Source: UBA877 sp034436335 (GTDB taxonomy: Bacteria > Chloroflexota > Anaerolineae > Anaerolineales > Villigracilaceae). Taken from it: 64,000 bases of DNA. Positions 1 through 9,253 of this stretch are shown here, one piece after another. A program made the position numbers and the translations under genes. Below the pieces are notes generated by a model. The model saw only the letters and a list, made by a program, of their open reading frames with translations. It did not search any database and had not been told where the DNA came from. Location: contig DAOTVO010000012.1 in assembly GCA_034436335.1 (NCBI GenBank), positions 1 through 64,000 on the forward strand, read 5' to 3'. Positions within the stretch are counted from its first letter, which is position 1. The number at the start of each line of letters is the position of its first letter.

Positions 1-422
1 TAATCCAGCCAATCTTCTCCTTTAAACCCCTTAAACTCCGAAGTATCCACGCCATTTTTCCGCAAATACGCTACCATCTCCCTCATATAAAACTGATGAA
101 AAGCCTGATCCTGCTCGATGTAGGCTTTCTGCTCTGCTTCGCTTGGGTCAAGGTTGTTGCGGGCGGGCAAAGTCTCCACATACTGCCGCATCTCCGCCGG
201 AAACGTCCCGGCGTCAAAAAAATCCGCCACTGCTTCCGGGGTCGGGGTGGGTGTGAGCGTGGGGGTGGGGGTCGGAGAGGCGGGAGTCTGATAGTCTGCA
301 GTCGGCAGTCCGCCGTCCGCGGTCTGCCGTCCGCCGTCCGCGGTCGGGGGCGCGCTCCCTGACGGGGACAGGCAGGCGGAGAGCAGGAGGGTGGTCAGGA
401 GGAGGGGGAGGAGGGGTTTCAT
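1..422 (-). CDS. Secreted lipoprotein, 3' end cut off by the window
   Basis: The frame is open from ATG at 422 to the window edge (140 codons seen, no stop). Residues 1-17 are a lipoprotein signal peptide ending in LLLSAC, so Cys17 would be lipidated. Residues about 18-65 are a low-complexity linker with near-repeats (TADGGRQTADGG, then SPTPTPTLTPTPTP). A soluble, acidic, probably helical part follows from about residue 66. I recognise no family. The Thr-Pro linker behind a lipobox recurs in other secreted proteins of this window and suggests an extracytoplasmic domain held off the membrane. Function unknown. Confidence 0.75.
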   Translation of the reverse strand, partial: MKPLLPLLLTTLLLSACLSPSGSAPPTADGGRQTADGGLPTADYQTPASPTPTPTLTPTPTPEAVADFFDAGTFPAEMRQYVETLPARNNLDPSEAEQKAYIEQDQAFHQFYMREMVAYLRKNGVDTSEFKGFKGEDWLD

Positions 423-439
423 GCGGGCCTCCGGGAGGA

Positions 440-645
440 CAGTGTTCAGTGATCAGTGTTCAGTGGGCAGTGGGCAGTGGGCAGTGGGAATTATACGACA
501 AAGGCGCGTGGGACAGGCTTTCCAGCCCCTCGGCGTTAGTCATTAGTCGTCAGTCGGGTAGTCGTCCGTCGTTGGTCGGTGGACGATCTTGCTGAGGAAA
601 TTATACGACAAAGGCGCGGGGGACAGGCTTTCCAGCCCCTTGGCG
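440..645. repeat. Degenerate short tandem repeats and a duplicated ~47-bp segment
   Basis: From 440 to 488 the sequence iterates CAGTGTTCAGTGATCAGTG and then GGGCAGT. A segment starting AATTATACGACAAAGGCGCG and ending in a CCAGCCCC stretch occurs at 489-535 and again at 599-645 with about three differences. The spacer 536-598 is another iterated GTCGTC/TCGGT tract. I see no gene in 423-759. Stretch 646-759 holds nothing further that I can identify. Confidence 0.7.
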
Positions 646-759
646 GGGAGAGACCTGCGGTGCCCAATACGCCAGTCAACGCAAAGCAGAGATTCGCGCC
701 CCGGCGGCCCTCGGCGCTTTTTGTGCCATGCGTGGCGAAAACGGTGCTCAAGTCACCGC

Positions 760-1587
760 TCATAGACGGGCGTTCTTGCCCAGTCTTCCCCACACCGATT
801 TCACCAGCAGCCCAGCGCGCCAGAAGGCAACGGCGGCCATGCCATGCGCCAGCACCGCAAAGAACGGCGGCGTCTGGAAGGTGTAATAGGTCCAGCACTG
901 ACGCGTGGTGCCCCACAGTTCGAGGAAATAACCGAGCGCCGAGCCTGCGAGGAAAGTCAGCACGGCCAGGCGATGGTCGTTCGGCGTGACGATGAGCAGG
1001 ACGACCAGGGCGGTCGCCATCAGCGTGTAGAGTTTGTCGAAGGTCGGGGAGACGAAGACCAGCATCAGGGTCAGGAAAGCGGCGAAGAGGAGCCAGTAGA
1101 GAGCAGAGAAAAGAGAGCGGAGAGCCATCCCGCGAGCACGCTGCGCGGCGCAGTCGGTCAGCCGGTTCAACAGCCGCGTCAGGCGGTCAATCGAAAGGCT
1201 GGCAATCGGCCAGGCCGGGATGATCCACAGCGGCGGGCGCTCGGCGGTGTAGTAGAACCACAGGTTGGTCTGCGTACCCCACGATTCGATCGCCAGCCCG
1301 CCCAAGGCGCCGACGAAGACAATCAGCGCGTCGGTGCGCAGGTCGGCACGGCTGATGATGGTCAAAGTCATAAACAGGAAGATGCCCAGCAGCAGCCAGT
1401 CCATGGAGCGCCACCAGGGGCCGCCCCAGTCCACGTAGGCCAGAGCTTCCTCGGCCAGCGGCCACCAGAGATAGACAATGAGCAAGACGGTCAGCAAGAA
1501 GCCGCCCAAGAGGACGCTGCTGTGCTTCGTCCAGCCGAAGAGGGCGAACAACTGTCGGGACAGGGAGCGGCGCAGCGGTGCAGACAT
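760..1587 (-). CDS. Polytopic membrane protein with an internal duplication
   Basis: A 275-aa protein with about seven hydrophobic segments. Two halves carry a similar signature: one reads ESWGTQTNLWFYYT followed by PPLW, the other ELWGTTRQCWTYYT followed by PPFF. Each lies after a small-residue helix (LGGLAI, LGYFL), so the protein probably arose by duplication. The spacing is loosely reminiscent of small integral-membrane carotenoid-pathway proteins, but I cannot assign a family. I chose ATG 1587 because conserved-looking sequence begins there and because a divergent gene starts at 1639. The frame stays open further upstream only as antisense to that gene. Confidence 0.7.
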   Translation of the reverse strand: MSAPLRRSLSRQLFALFGWTKHSSVLLGGFLLTVLLIVYLWWPLAEEALAYVDWGGPWWRSMDWLLLGIFLFMTLTIISRADLRTDALIVFVGALGGLAIESWGTQTNLWFYYTAERPPLWIIPAWPIASLSIDRLTRLLNRLTDCAAQRARGMALRSLFSALYWLLFAAFLTLMLVFVSPTFDKLYTLMATALVVLLIVTPNDHRLAVLTFLAGSALGYFLELWGTTRQCWTYYTFQTPPFFAVLAHGMAAVAFWRAGLLVKSVWGRLGKNARL

Positions 1588-1638
1588 GCCGGCGATTATA
1601 CTCTTTGCGCCCTCCCCTCTCTGTGGTAAAAAGGAACT

Positions 1639-2628
1639 ATGACCGACAAACTCCGCTGGGGATTGCTCTCCACCGCCGCCATCAACCAGGCCCTGCTCGG
1701 CCCGCTGCGGACCTCGCGGCGGAATACGCTGCTGGCCGTCGCCAGCCGGGACCCGGCCAAGGCCGAGGCCTACGCCCGCAGGCACAAGGTCCCGCGCGCC
1801 TACGGTTCGTATGCGGACCTGCTGGCCGATCCCGACATAGACGTCCTCTACAACCCGCTGCCTAACCACCTGCACGCCGAGTGGACGGTGAGGGCGGTCG
1901 AGGCCGGCAAGCACGTCCTGTGCGAGAAGCCGCTGGCGCTCTCGGTGACCGAAGTGGACGCCATGGCCGCCGCCGCCGAAAAGCATGGTCGGGTGGTGGT
2001 CGAAGCATTGATGTACCGTTCGCACGCCCAGACGCGAAAGGTGCGCGAAATCGTCCAGGGCGGCAAACTCGGACGGGTGCGGATGGTGCGCGGCACATTT
2101 TCCTTTCCCGGGGTGAAAGCCGACGATTATCGCCTAAAGCCCGAAATGGGCGGCGGCGCGCTGTGGGATGTGGGCGTCTATCCGCTCAGTTTCACCCGCT
2201 TCGTCCTAGGCGCGGAGCCGCTCGAAGTCTTCGGCTGGCAGGTGAGCGGCCCCAGCGGCGTGGACGAGTCCTTCATCTCCCAGTTGCGTTTCCCCGATGA
2301 CGTTTTCCTGCAGATGGATGTCAGCATGGCGCGGCCGTATCACGTCTTCATGGAGATTATCGGCGACGAGGCCGCGTTGGTCATCCCTCAACCGTTCAAT
2401 CCTGGTCAGAAGGAAGCCCTCTACCTGACCCGCAAGGGCATGACCGAGACGATTCCTGTCAAAGGGATAGGCGCATACGCAAGCGAGGTGGAAGCCATGG
2501 CCGACGCCATCCTCGACGGCGCCCCGCCCGCCGTCCTTTTGGCCGACAGCCGCGCTACGGTGGGTGTCATCCAGGCGCTGTTCGAGTCGGCGCGGACGGG
2601 GAAGCCAATTCCTCTCCCTTCACCCTGA
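1639..2628 (+). CDS. Gfo/Idh/MocA family NAD(P)-dependent oxidoreductase
   Basis: A 329-aa protein of typical family length. The N-terminal Rossmann domain opens with RWGLLSTAAIN (6-16) in place of the usual GxGxxG. The family hallmark EKP is at 96-98 (LCEKPLA). The C-terminal alpha/beta domain (about 125-329) contains GGGALWDVGVYPL, typical of the family. Such enzymes oxidise sugars, inositols or related hydroxyl substrates; the substrate cannot be read from sequence. The start at 1639 follows AAGGAACT. The gene is divergent from the membrane protein (51 bp between starts) and converges on the dehydrogenase ending at 2644. Confidence 0.9.
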   Translation: MTDKLRWGLLSTAAINQALLGPLRTSRRNTLLAVASRDPAKAEAYARRHKVPRAYGSYADLLADPDIDVLYNPLPNHLHAEWTVRAVEAGKHVLCEKPLALSVTEVDAMAAAAEKHGRVVVEALMYRSHAQTRKVREIVQGGKLGRVRMVRGTFSFPGVKADDYRLKPEMGGGALWDVGVYPLSFTRFVLGAEPLEVFGWQVSGPSGVDESFISQLRFPDDVFLQMDVSMARPYHVFMEIIGDEAALVIPQPFNPGQKEALYLTRKGMTETIPVKGIGAYASEVEAMADAILDGAPPAVLLADSRATVGVIQALFESARTGKPIPLPSP

Positions 2629-2643
2629 TGACCTTTTCCCTTC

Positions 2644-3651
2644 TCAACTTCTCCCTTCTCTCTCCTCTCGCCCTCCCCCATACACTTCCGGATTGACACA
2701 ATTCGGCAATCGTTCTCCCTTCAATCCAGCGATCAAATTTTCGGCGGCCATGCGGCTCATTTCCGCCCTTGTCCGGCGGCTGGCGCTGGCAATGTGTGGG
2801 ACAACCAGACAGTTCTCCAGCGTGAGCAGGGGATGGTCCGTGGGCAGCGGTTCGGGGACGGTCACGTCTAGCGCAGCGGCAAAGATGCGCTGTGACTTGA
2901 GGGCCGTGTACAACGCCTCCTGATCCACCACCGCCCCGCGTGAAGTGTTGACCAGGATGGCGGTCGGTTTCATCTTCTCGAAGGCGGCGGCGTTCATCAG
3001 GCCGCGCGTCGCCTCGGTCAACGGGCAGTGCAGCGAGACGAAATCCGACTCGCGCAGCAGGGTGTCGAAGTCCACCGGCGTGGCCTGCACGCCCGGTTCC
3101 GGGACGTGCGGGGCGGGGTCGGTGAAAATGACCTTCATGCCGAAGCCCATTGCCCGCCGCGCCACAGCGCGGCCGATGCGCCCAAAGCCAACGATGCCCA
3201 GAGTCGCCCCGGCGAAATCCGCCCCGAGCAGGTAATCCAGGCTCCAGGTCTTCCAGCCGCCGCTGCGCACCTGGCGCTCCCCCTCGGGCAGGCGGCGGGC
3301 AGCAGCCAACAGCAGGGCAAAGGCCATATCGGCAGTTGCCTCGGTCAGCACGCCGGGGGTGTTGCCGACCGGAATGCCGCGAGCGGTGGCAGCGGCCACA
3401 TCAATATTGTCCACGCCCACGGCGCAGTTGCTGACCACTTTCAGAGTCGGCCCAGCAGCATCCAGCAGTTCGGCGTCCACCCGGTCGGTCAGCAGGGTGA
3501 GCAGACCGTCCAGCCCGGGGACGCGGCGCAGCAATTCTTCTCGCGAGGGCGGGAGCGGCTCGGGCCAGATTTCGGCCTGGCAGCATTCCATCACCCGGCT
3601 CAAGCCGGGTTCGAGCAAGTGACGAGTGACAAAAACGCGCGGTTTGTTCAT
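2644..3651 (-). CDS. gyaR: D-2-hydroxyacid dehydrogenase, probably glyoxylate/hydroxypyruvate reductase
   Basis: A 335-aa protein of the D-isomer 2-hydroxyacid dehydrogenase family. NAD-binding GFGRIG is at 155-160. The catalytic triad is visible as Arg238 (NTSRG), Glu267 (VPEP) and His286 (PHIAS). The family reduces glyoxylate or hydroxypyruvate to glycolate or D-glycerate. A divergent glycerate kinase starts only about 30 bp away, which supports a role in making glycerate for that enzyme. ATG 3651 is preceded by GGTGGAGG. Choosing glyoxylate over another 2-oxoacid is inference from context. Confidence 0.87.
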   Translation of the reverse strand: MNKPRVFVTRHLLEPGLSRVMECCQAEIWPEPLPPSREELLRRVPGLDGLLTLLTDRVDAELLDAAGPTLKVVSNCAVGVDNIDVAAATARGIPVGNTPGVLTEATADMAFALLLAAARRLPEGERQVRSGGWKTWSLDYLLGADFAGATLGIVGFGRIGRAVARRAMGFGMKVIFTDPAPHVPEPGVQATPVDFDTLLRESDFVSLHCPLTEATRGLMNAAAFEKMKPTAILVNTSRGAVVDQEALYTALKSQRIFAAALDVTVPEPLPTDHPLLTLENCLVVPHIASASRRTRAEMSRMAAENLIAGLKGERLPNCVNPEVYGGGREEREGRS

Positions 3652-3683
3652 CCTCCACCTCGCTTTAATGCTATCATATGCGC

Positions 3684-5057
3684 ATGATTTCTGCCGAGTC
3701 TTTTTGGACCTCCAGCCTGCGCGCCGCGCCGGAGGGCGAGTCCATCACCCGCATCCTGGCTGCTGCCATCGCCGCCGTGGAGCCGGGCGCGGCTGTCTGC
3801 CGCGCCGTGCGCCGTCAGGGAGAGAGTCTCCTCCTCGCCGGGCAAACCTACGACCTGACCTCTTTCCGCCGCGTCTGCCTGCTGGGAGTGGGCAAGGCCG
3901 CCCGGGCCATGTCCGCCGCCCTGGCCGAACTCCTCGGCGAACGTCTGCACGCCGGCCTGGTCGTCTCCAAGCATCTTGCTGCGGAAGCCGTTCCCCCTCC
4001 ACCCTTAACCTTCCTGCAAGGCAACCATCCCGTCCCCGGCGAAGAGAGCCTGCAGGCGGGCAAAAAAGTTGTCGAATTCGTCTCGTCACTGGGAGCAGAG
4101 GACCTGCTCCTCTGCCTCATCTCCGGCGGCGGGTCGGCGCTGGTGAGCGCGCCGGTGGAGGGCCTCTCGGCGACCGACCTGCAGGCGCTGACCTCCGCCC
4201 TGCTCGCCTGCGGGGCGCGCGTGGACGAGATCAACACCCTGCGCCGCCGCCTCGACCAGGTCAAGGGCGGTGGGCTGGTGAAAATGGCAAACGGGGCCAC
4301 CATTGTCAGCCTGATCCTCTCGGACGTGGTCGGCAATCCGCTCGAAGCAATTGCCTCCGGCCCTACCGCCCCCGACCCCTCCACGCGCGCCGAGGCCCTC
4401 TCTATCCTGGCAAAATACAAACTGGAAGGCAAACTCCCCTCCACCATCCACCACGCTCTCATCACTTCTCCCGAAACACCCAAGCCCGGCGACCCGCTCT
4501 TCAAACGCGTCCAGAATGTCATCATCGGCAGCAACCTGAGCGCCGCGCAGGCCGCCTTGAAACAGGCCGAGGTGGAGGGCTTCCATCCCTACCTGCTGCG
4601 CGTTGACCTGCAAGGCGAGGCGCGCCAGATGGGCTTCGAACTCGCCACCTTCCTGCGCCAGGTCTGGAAAACAGGCGATCCCGTCCCCCGCCCGGCCTGC
4701 ATCGTCGCCGGCGGCGAGACGACCGTTATCCTGCAAGGGGATGGCCGCGGCGGGCGCAATACCGAACTAGCCCTCGCCGCAGTGAGCGAACTGGCCGATT
4801 TCCCCGGCGTGATGCTGCTCACGCTGGCCACTGACGGCGAAGACGGCCCCACCGACGCCGCCGGGGCAGTCGCGACCGGCGCGACGTTCCGCCGCGCCCA
4901 CGCGCTCGGTCTCGACCCCGCAATCTACCTGGCGCGCAACGATTCCTACTCTTTCTTCAAGCCTCTGGGAGATTTGATCCAGCCCGGCCCCACAGGAACG
5001 AACGTCAACGACCTGGTGTTCCTATTCACCCTAAACGACCCACCACATGGTAGGTGA
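3684..5057 (+). CDS. gckA: Glycerate 2-kinase (MOFRL family)
   Basis: A 457-aa protein with the two family domains: an N-terminal glycerate-kinase domain with LLGVGKAARAM and CLISGGGSALV, and a C-terminal MOFRL domain with GGRNTELAL and ATDGEDGPTDAAGA. It phosphorylates D-glycerate, normally to 2-phosphoglycerate. It is paired head-to-head with a glyoxylate/hydroxypyruvate reductase, so the two genes likely feed glyoxylate-derived carbon into glycolysis. The start is ambiguous: ATG 3678 directly abuts a TATCAT -10 box (3672-3677), whereas ATG 3684 lies 6 nt after it, the spacing of a leaderless mRNA, so 3684 is preferred. Confidence 0.9.
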   Translation: MISAESFWTSSLRAAPEGESITRILAAAIAAVEPGAAVCRAVRRQGESLLLAGQTYDLTSFRRVCLLGVGKAARAMSAALAELLGERLHAGLVVSKHLAAEAVPPPPLTFLQGNHPVPGEESLQAGKKVVEFVSSLGAEDLLLCLISGGGSALVSAPVEGLSATDLQALTSALLACGARVDEINTLRRRLDQVKGGGLVKMANGATIVSLILSDVVGNPLEAIASGPTAPDPSTRAEALSILAKYKLEGKLPSTIHHALITSPETPKPGDPLFKRVQNVIIGSNLSAAQAALKQAEVEGFHPYLLRVDLQGEARQMGFELATFLRQVWKTGDPVPRPACIVAGGETTVILQGDGRGGRNTELALAAVSELADFPGVMLLTLATDGEDGPTDAAGAVATGATFRRAHALGLDPAIYLARNDSYSFFKPLGDLIQPGPTGTNVNDLVFLFTLNDPPHGR

Positions 5058-5155
5058 CCCGAAAACACCTCACGCTTCGCCTCCACTGGCATTCTGGCGT
5101 GTTATAGAAGCAGAACCGCAACACCCCCAATCCCAATTTTCCTGTGGAGGAATTG

Positions 5156-7669
5156 ATGAAAATTTACCGCGCCGTCGGGCGCATTTTGCTTCTCATCATC
5201 TTGCTCGCCATCTTCCTCGCCCTGCTGGGCATCTTCACCGTTCGACGCTCCTTCCCACAAACGGAGGGCGAGGTTTCCTTGCCCGGCCTAGACGGTGAAG
5301 TCCACATCTACCGAGATGAATACGGCATCCCCCAAATTTACGCTTCCAGTCTACACGACCTCTTCTACGCCCAGGGCTACGTGCACGCCCAAGACCGCTT
5401 CTGGCAAATGGACTTTTGGCGGCACATCGGCGCCGGGCGGCTCTCGGAACTGTTCGGCGAGAGCCAGGTGAAGACCGATGCCTTCCTGCGCACCATGGGC
5501 TGGGCACAGATAGCCGAACAAGAACTGCTCGAATCCAGCCCCGAAGCCATCGCCATCCTGACCGCCTACACCGAGGGCGTCAACGCCTACCTGGCAGACC
5601 ATTCCGGCGCCGCGCTCAGCCTGGAATACGCCGTTTTGAGCCTTCAGAATCCCGATTACCGCCCCGAACCCTGGACGCCCGTCCACACCCTGACGTGGGC
5701 GAAAGCCATGGCCTGGGATTTGCGCGGCAACCTGGATACCGAAATCGAACGCGCCCTGCTGCTCAAAGTCTTCCCCCCGAACCAAGTTGCCGACCTCTTC
5801 CCACCCTATCCCGCCGACCATCCGGTCATTGTGGAAAGTTTCCCGCTCACGGCCGGCGGCGCGGACCTCGCGGCTGCCGCGCCGTTTTCGGGAGCCGATC
5901 CTGCGCTCGAAGCCGCGGCGCGTGCCCTCTCGCTGCTCGACCCCCTGCTTGGGCCAAGCGGAGCAGGCATCGGGTCCAATTCGTGGGCGCTTTCCGGGAA
6001 ACTGACCGAGAGCGGCATGCCCCTGCTCGCCAACGACCCGCATCTGGGGATTCAGATGCCGTCCATCTGGTATCAAATCGGCCTGCACTGCCAGCCGCAA
6101 AGCGAGGCCTGCCCCTACGAGGTGGCCGGGTTCTCCTTCGCCGGCGTGCCGGGCGTGGTCATCGGCCATAACGACCGCATCGCCTGGGGCTTCACCAACA
6201 ACGGCCCGGATGTGATGGACCTCTACATCGAGCGCGTCAACCCCGAAAACCCCAATCAGTACGAGGTCAACGGTCAGTGGGTGGATTTCGAGACCCGCAC
6301 CGAGGTTGTCCAGGTAGCCGGAGGCGAGCCGGTAGAAATCACCATCCGCAGCACACGCCACGGGCCGGTCATTTCGGAAGTGTATGACCTGGAGGAGTTC
6401 GGCGAACAGGCCGGGCTGGAGTTGCCGGACGAATTTGTCATCGCCCTGCGCTGGACGGCGCTCGAGCCGCATCACATTTTCGACGCAATCTGGGGCTTCA
6501 ACAAAGCCCAAAACTGGGAGGACTTCCGCAATGCCGCTCGTCAGTTCAGCGTGCCGGCACAGAACCTGCTTTATGCGGACGTGGAGGGCAACATCGGCTA
6601 CCAAATGCCCGGTCTGGTGCCGATTCGCAAGCAGGGCGACGGCTCACTGCCCGTCCCCGGCTGGACGGACGAATACGAATGGACAGGCTACATCCCCTTT
6701 GAGCAACTTCCTTTCGTCTTCAACCCGGAGAGCGGCTACATCGTCACCGCCAACAACCAGGCCGTGCCGCGCGATTATCCCTATCTGGTGACCACCTCTT
6801 GGGATTATGGCTTTCGCGCGGCCCATATCGTGCAGATGATAGAAAACGCCCCCGGCCCGATTGATATTGCATACCTCCAGCAAATGCAAATGGATTCGAC
6901 CAGCCTGAACGCTGAGACGCTCCTCCCCCTGCTCCTTTCCCTGCCCATGGAAGGACGTCCTGCCGAGGCGCGTCAGTATTTTCTGGCAAACTGGGATCAC
7001 CGCGAAGAGGCCGACTCGCAAGCCGCCCTGCTCTTTGAGCGCTTTTGGTGGAATTTGCTGATGGAGACCTTCTACGATGAACCTTTCCCGGAAGAATATT
7101 TCCCCGATGGCGGGGCGCGTTTCTACGAGGTGATGCGCAACCTGGTACAGCAGCCGCAAAGCCCGTGGTGGGACGACCGCAGAACGCCCGATACCGTCGA
7201 GCAGCGCGACGAGATCTTGCAACGCGCTTTTGCGATCACCGTCCAAGTCGGCGAGGAGCGCTACGGCAAGAACTTTGCCAAATGGCCGACCTGGGGCGAA
7301 CTGCATACGGCCACTTTCGTAAACCGTACCTTTGGACGTTCCGGCATCGCGCCCATCGAGGCGCTCTTCAATCGCGGTCCTTTCCCCACCGGCGGTGGCG
7401 ACTCCATTGTCAACGCTACCGGCTGGGAAGTGGGGGTCGGCTTCGAAATTGACTGGCTGCCCTCGATGCGCATGATCGTTGACCTCGGCAACCCGAACAA
7501 CTCGTTCACCGTCCACACCACCGGCCAATCGGGTCATGCTTATCACCCGCATTACATTGACCTGGCGCCGCTGTGGGCAACAGGGCAGTACTATCCCATG
7601 CTGTGGGATGAACAGGTGATCATCAGCAACGCAGTAGAACATCTGAAACTAACGCCGGCAGGAAAGTGA
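5156..7669 (+). CDS. Penicillin acylase family (Ntn) hydrolase
   Basis: An 837-aa precursor with an N-terminal hydrophobic anchor or signal (about 10-28). An alpha-chain region carries YGIPQIYA and AQGYVHAQDRFWQMD. The autocatalytic junction G-SNSWALSG puts the N-terminal nucleophile at Ser274, and a long beta chain follows (VSAPAQN-like QFSVPAQNLLYAD; GYIVTANNQ). The family is exported, cleaves itself at the Ser and hydrolyses amide bonds of acylated substrates such as penicillins, acyl-homoserine lactones or cyclic lipopeptides. The physiological substrate is unknown. ATG 5156 is chosen over GTG 5144 because GGAGG at 5146-5150 sits 5 nt before it. Confidence 0.9.
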   Translation: MKIYRAVGRILLLIILLAIFLALLGIFTVRRSFPQTEGEVSLPGLDGEVHIYRDEYGIPQIYASSLHDLFYAQGYVHAQDRFWQMDFWRHIGAGRLSELFGESQVKTDAFLRTMGWAQIAEQELLESSPEAIAILTAYTEGVNAYLADHSGAALSLEYAVLSLQNPDYRPEPWTPVHTLTWAKAMAWDLRGNLDTEIERALLLKVFPPNQVADLFPPYPADHPVIVESFPLTAGGADLAAAAPFSGADPALEAAARALSLLDPLLGPSGAGIGSNSWALSGKLTESGMPLLANDPHLGIQMPSIWYQIGLHCQPQSEACPYEVAGFSFAGVPGVVIGHNDRIAWGFTNNGPDVMDLYIERVNPENPNQYEVNGQWVDFETRTEVVQVAGGEPVEITIRSTRHGPVISEVYDLEEFGEQAGLELPDEFVIALRWTALEPHHIFDAIWGFNKAQNWEDFRNAARQFSVPAQNLLYADVEGNIGYQMPGLVPIRKQGDGSLPVPGWTDEYEWTGYIPFEQLPFVFNPESGYIVTANNQAVPRDYPYLVTTSWDYGFRAAHIVQMIENAPGPIDIAYLQQMQMDSTSLNAETLLPLLLSLPMEGRPAEARQYFLANWDHREEADSQAALLFERFWWNLLMETFYDEPFPEEYFPDGGARFYEVMRNLVQQPQSPWWDDRRTPDTVEQRDEILQRAFAITVQVGEERYGKNFAKWPTWGELHTATFVNRTFGRSGIAPIEALFNRGPFPTGGGDSIVNATGWEVGVGFEIDWLPSMRMIVDLGNPNNSFTVHTTGQSGHAYHPHYIDLAPLWATGQYYPMLWDEQVIISNAVEHLKLTPAGK

Positions 7670-7683
7670 GAAGAGAGAAAAGA

Positions 7684-7722
7684 AAGAGTTCCCGCTCTTG
7701 CAAAAGGACGGGAACTTTATTC
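7684..7722. terminator. Intrinsic terminator between convergent genes
   Basis: GTTCCCG (7688-7694) pairs with CGGGAAC (7709-7715). A-rich sequence on the left and TTTATT on the right allow it to end transcription of the acylase gene and possibly of the opposing ABC permease gene. Confidence 0.65.
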
Positions 7723-7746
7723 ATTGCTTCTTTCAACCGCTTGCTA

Positions 7747-8988
7747 TCAGACTTTTCCCATCAGCGCCCGCAGATAGGTCCTGACCTTGACCGGCTGGCC
7801 GGAAAGCAGCGCCTGGGCGCGGAACATGCCCGCTACGGCGCGGACGATAAGGACGGCGGTCGCAGCCAGGAGCAGAGCCGCCAGCGGCGGCTGCCACCAG
7901 GCCACCCCGCCGAGCGAGAGGCGCGCCATCATCGCCACCGGCGCCGAAAGCGGGAAGAGGCTCAGACCGGTCGCCAGCGCCCCGTGCGGCGCCTCGGCGA
8001 AGACCGTGTTGCTGAAGAACAGCGGCACGATGAGCGGCAACAGGATGACGAAGGTCACCTGCGAGGTCTCGCGCAGGTTCGGCGCCAGCGCCCCCAGTCC
8101 GGCCATCAGGCTGGCATAGACGGCGTAGCCGAGCAGGAAGAAGACCAGCCCCCAGGCCAGGAAGTCGGGCGGCAGGCGGATTGCGGAGGGCAGGTTGAAG
8201 GTGCGTCCGCTCAGGTTGAGCAGAACGTAGGTCGTCCCGCCCCACAGGAGGGTTTGCAGCAGGCCGACCAGCCCCAGGCCGATGATCTTGCCGGTCAGCA
8301 GTTGACGCGGCGTGACCGAGGTCAGCAAGACCTCCATGATGCGGTTCTCCTTCTCCTTGGAGATTCCGCTCAAGAGCAGGCTGGCCGAGCCGATGATGAG
8401 CATGTAGTAGAGCAGCGTCACCGTGTACGGCACCCACATCGTCATCGGGTTGTCGGCGTCCAGGGCAGGAGCAGGAGCGAGGGAAATCGTCTCCACCTCC
8501 AGCGGCCCGTCCACCAGATTGGCCAAAACTTCATCACCCTCGGCAAGATTGACCAGGATGACCCAACCGAACAGCCCGGCATCGGCCCGGTCGCTGGCCA
8601 GCGGGTTGAAGTCCGGGCGGATGGAACGGATTTCGCCGCGCTTGATGTAATCGGCCGGGACGACGTAGTAGGCGGCAATCTCGCCCGCCTCCAGCGCCCG
8701 GCGGGCGGACTCTTCGTCGGGGAAGGGGAGAAAGAGGCCGGGCGGCACGCTTGCGGGAATTTGGCGGATCAAGCCGCTCTCGTCCACATAGCCTTCGGGG
8801 CGCATCTCCTGCGGGCCGAGGAAGACCTGGCTGAAGGTCTCGGAGGCCGCAGCGTTGCGGTTCAGCCCGCCGATGACGCCGAAGACCAGTCCGGCGACAA
8901 TTGGCAGGCCGAAGGTCGTCAGCCAGAAGGAGGGGCGGGAGAGCAGGGTGACGATTTCGTTCTTGAGGACGGTCAGGGTTTTGTTCAT
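7747..8988 (-). CDS. ABC-2 type transporter permease (NatB-like)
   Basis: A 413-aa protein. One N-terminal membrane helix is followed by a large extracytoplasmic domain (about 45-170) and a C-terminal block of five to six helices. The cytoplasmic signature KEKENRIMEVLLTSVTP (about 210-226) is characteristic of NatB/YhaP-type export permeases. It should form one half of an exporter with the permease at 9301-10500 and the ATPase at 10537-11436, which share strand and order. It is separated from the second permease by a 53-bp tandem repeat array, so it may be transcribed less efficiently or separately. Substrate unknown. Confidence 0.87.
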   Translation of the reverse strand: MNKTLTVLKNEIVTLLSRPSFWLTTFGLPIVAGLVFGVIGGLNRNAAASETFSQVFLGPQEMRPEGYVDESGLIRQIPASVPPGLFLPFPDEESARRALEAGEIAAYYVVPADYIKRGEIRSIRPDFNPLASDRADAGLFGWVILVNLAEGDEVLANLVDGPLEVETISLAPAPALDADNPMTMWVPYTVTLLYYMLIIGSASLLLSGISKEKENRIMEVLLTSVTPRQLLTGKIIGLGLVGLLQTLLWGGTTYVLLNLSGRTFNLPSAIRLPPDFLAWGLVFFLLGYAVYASLMAGLGALAPNLRETSQVTFVILLPLIVPLFFSNTVFAEAPHGALATGLSLFPLSAPVAMMARLSLGGVAWWQPPLAALLLAATAVLIVRAVAGMFRAQALLSGQPVKVRTYLRALMGKV

Positions 8989-9010
8989 CGGGTTATCCTA
9001 AAAACGAATT

Positions 9011-9253
9011 AAACACGAAGGACAGGAAGGGCACACAAAGGGCGCGAAGATTTTGGGGGGATTGAAACACAAAGGACAGGAAGGGCACACAAAGGGCGCG
9101 AAAACTTTGAGGTGTTGAAACACAAAGGACAGGAAGGGCACACAAAGGGCGCGAAGACTTTGGGGTGTTGAAACACAAAGGACAGGAAGGGCACACAAAG
9201 GGCGCGAAAACTTTGGGGGGTTGAAACACAAAGGACAGGAAGGGCACACAAAG
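9011..9253. repeat. 53-bp tandem repeat array, about 4.6 copies
   Basis: Units beginning AAACACAAAGGACAGGAAGG start at 9011, 9065, 9118, 9171 and 9224, so the period is 54, 53, 53 and 53. Each unit contains GGGCACACAAAGGGCGCGAA and a TTTGGGG tract. The last unit breaks off near 9253 and is followed by partly complementary sequence (CCTTTGTGT...GTGCCCTTTGTGTT), so the array can fold back on itself. It fills the 312-bp gap 8989-9300 between the two ABC permease genes. It holds no gene that I believe. Confidence 0.9.

Noticed and set aside
7666..9012. A 448-codon open frame on the plus strand
   Set aside because: Antisense to an ABC-2 permease with clear family signatures. Its own product is rich in Gln, Arg and Gly without motifs.
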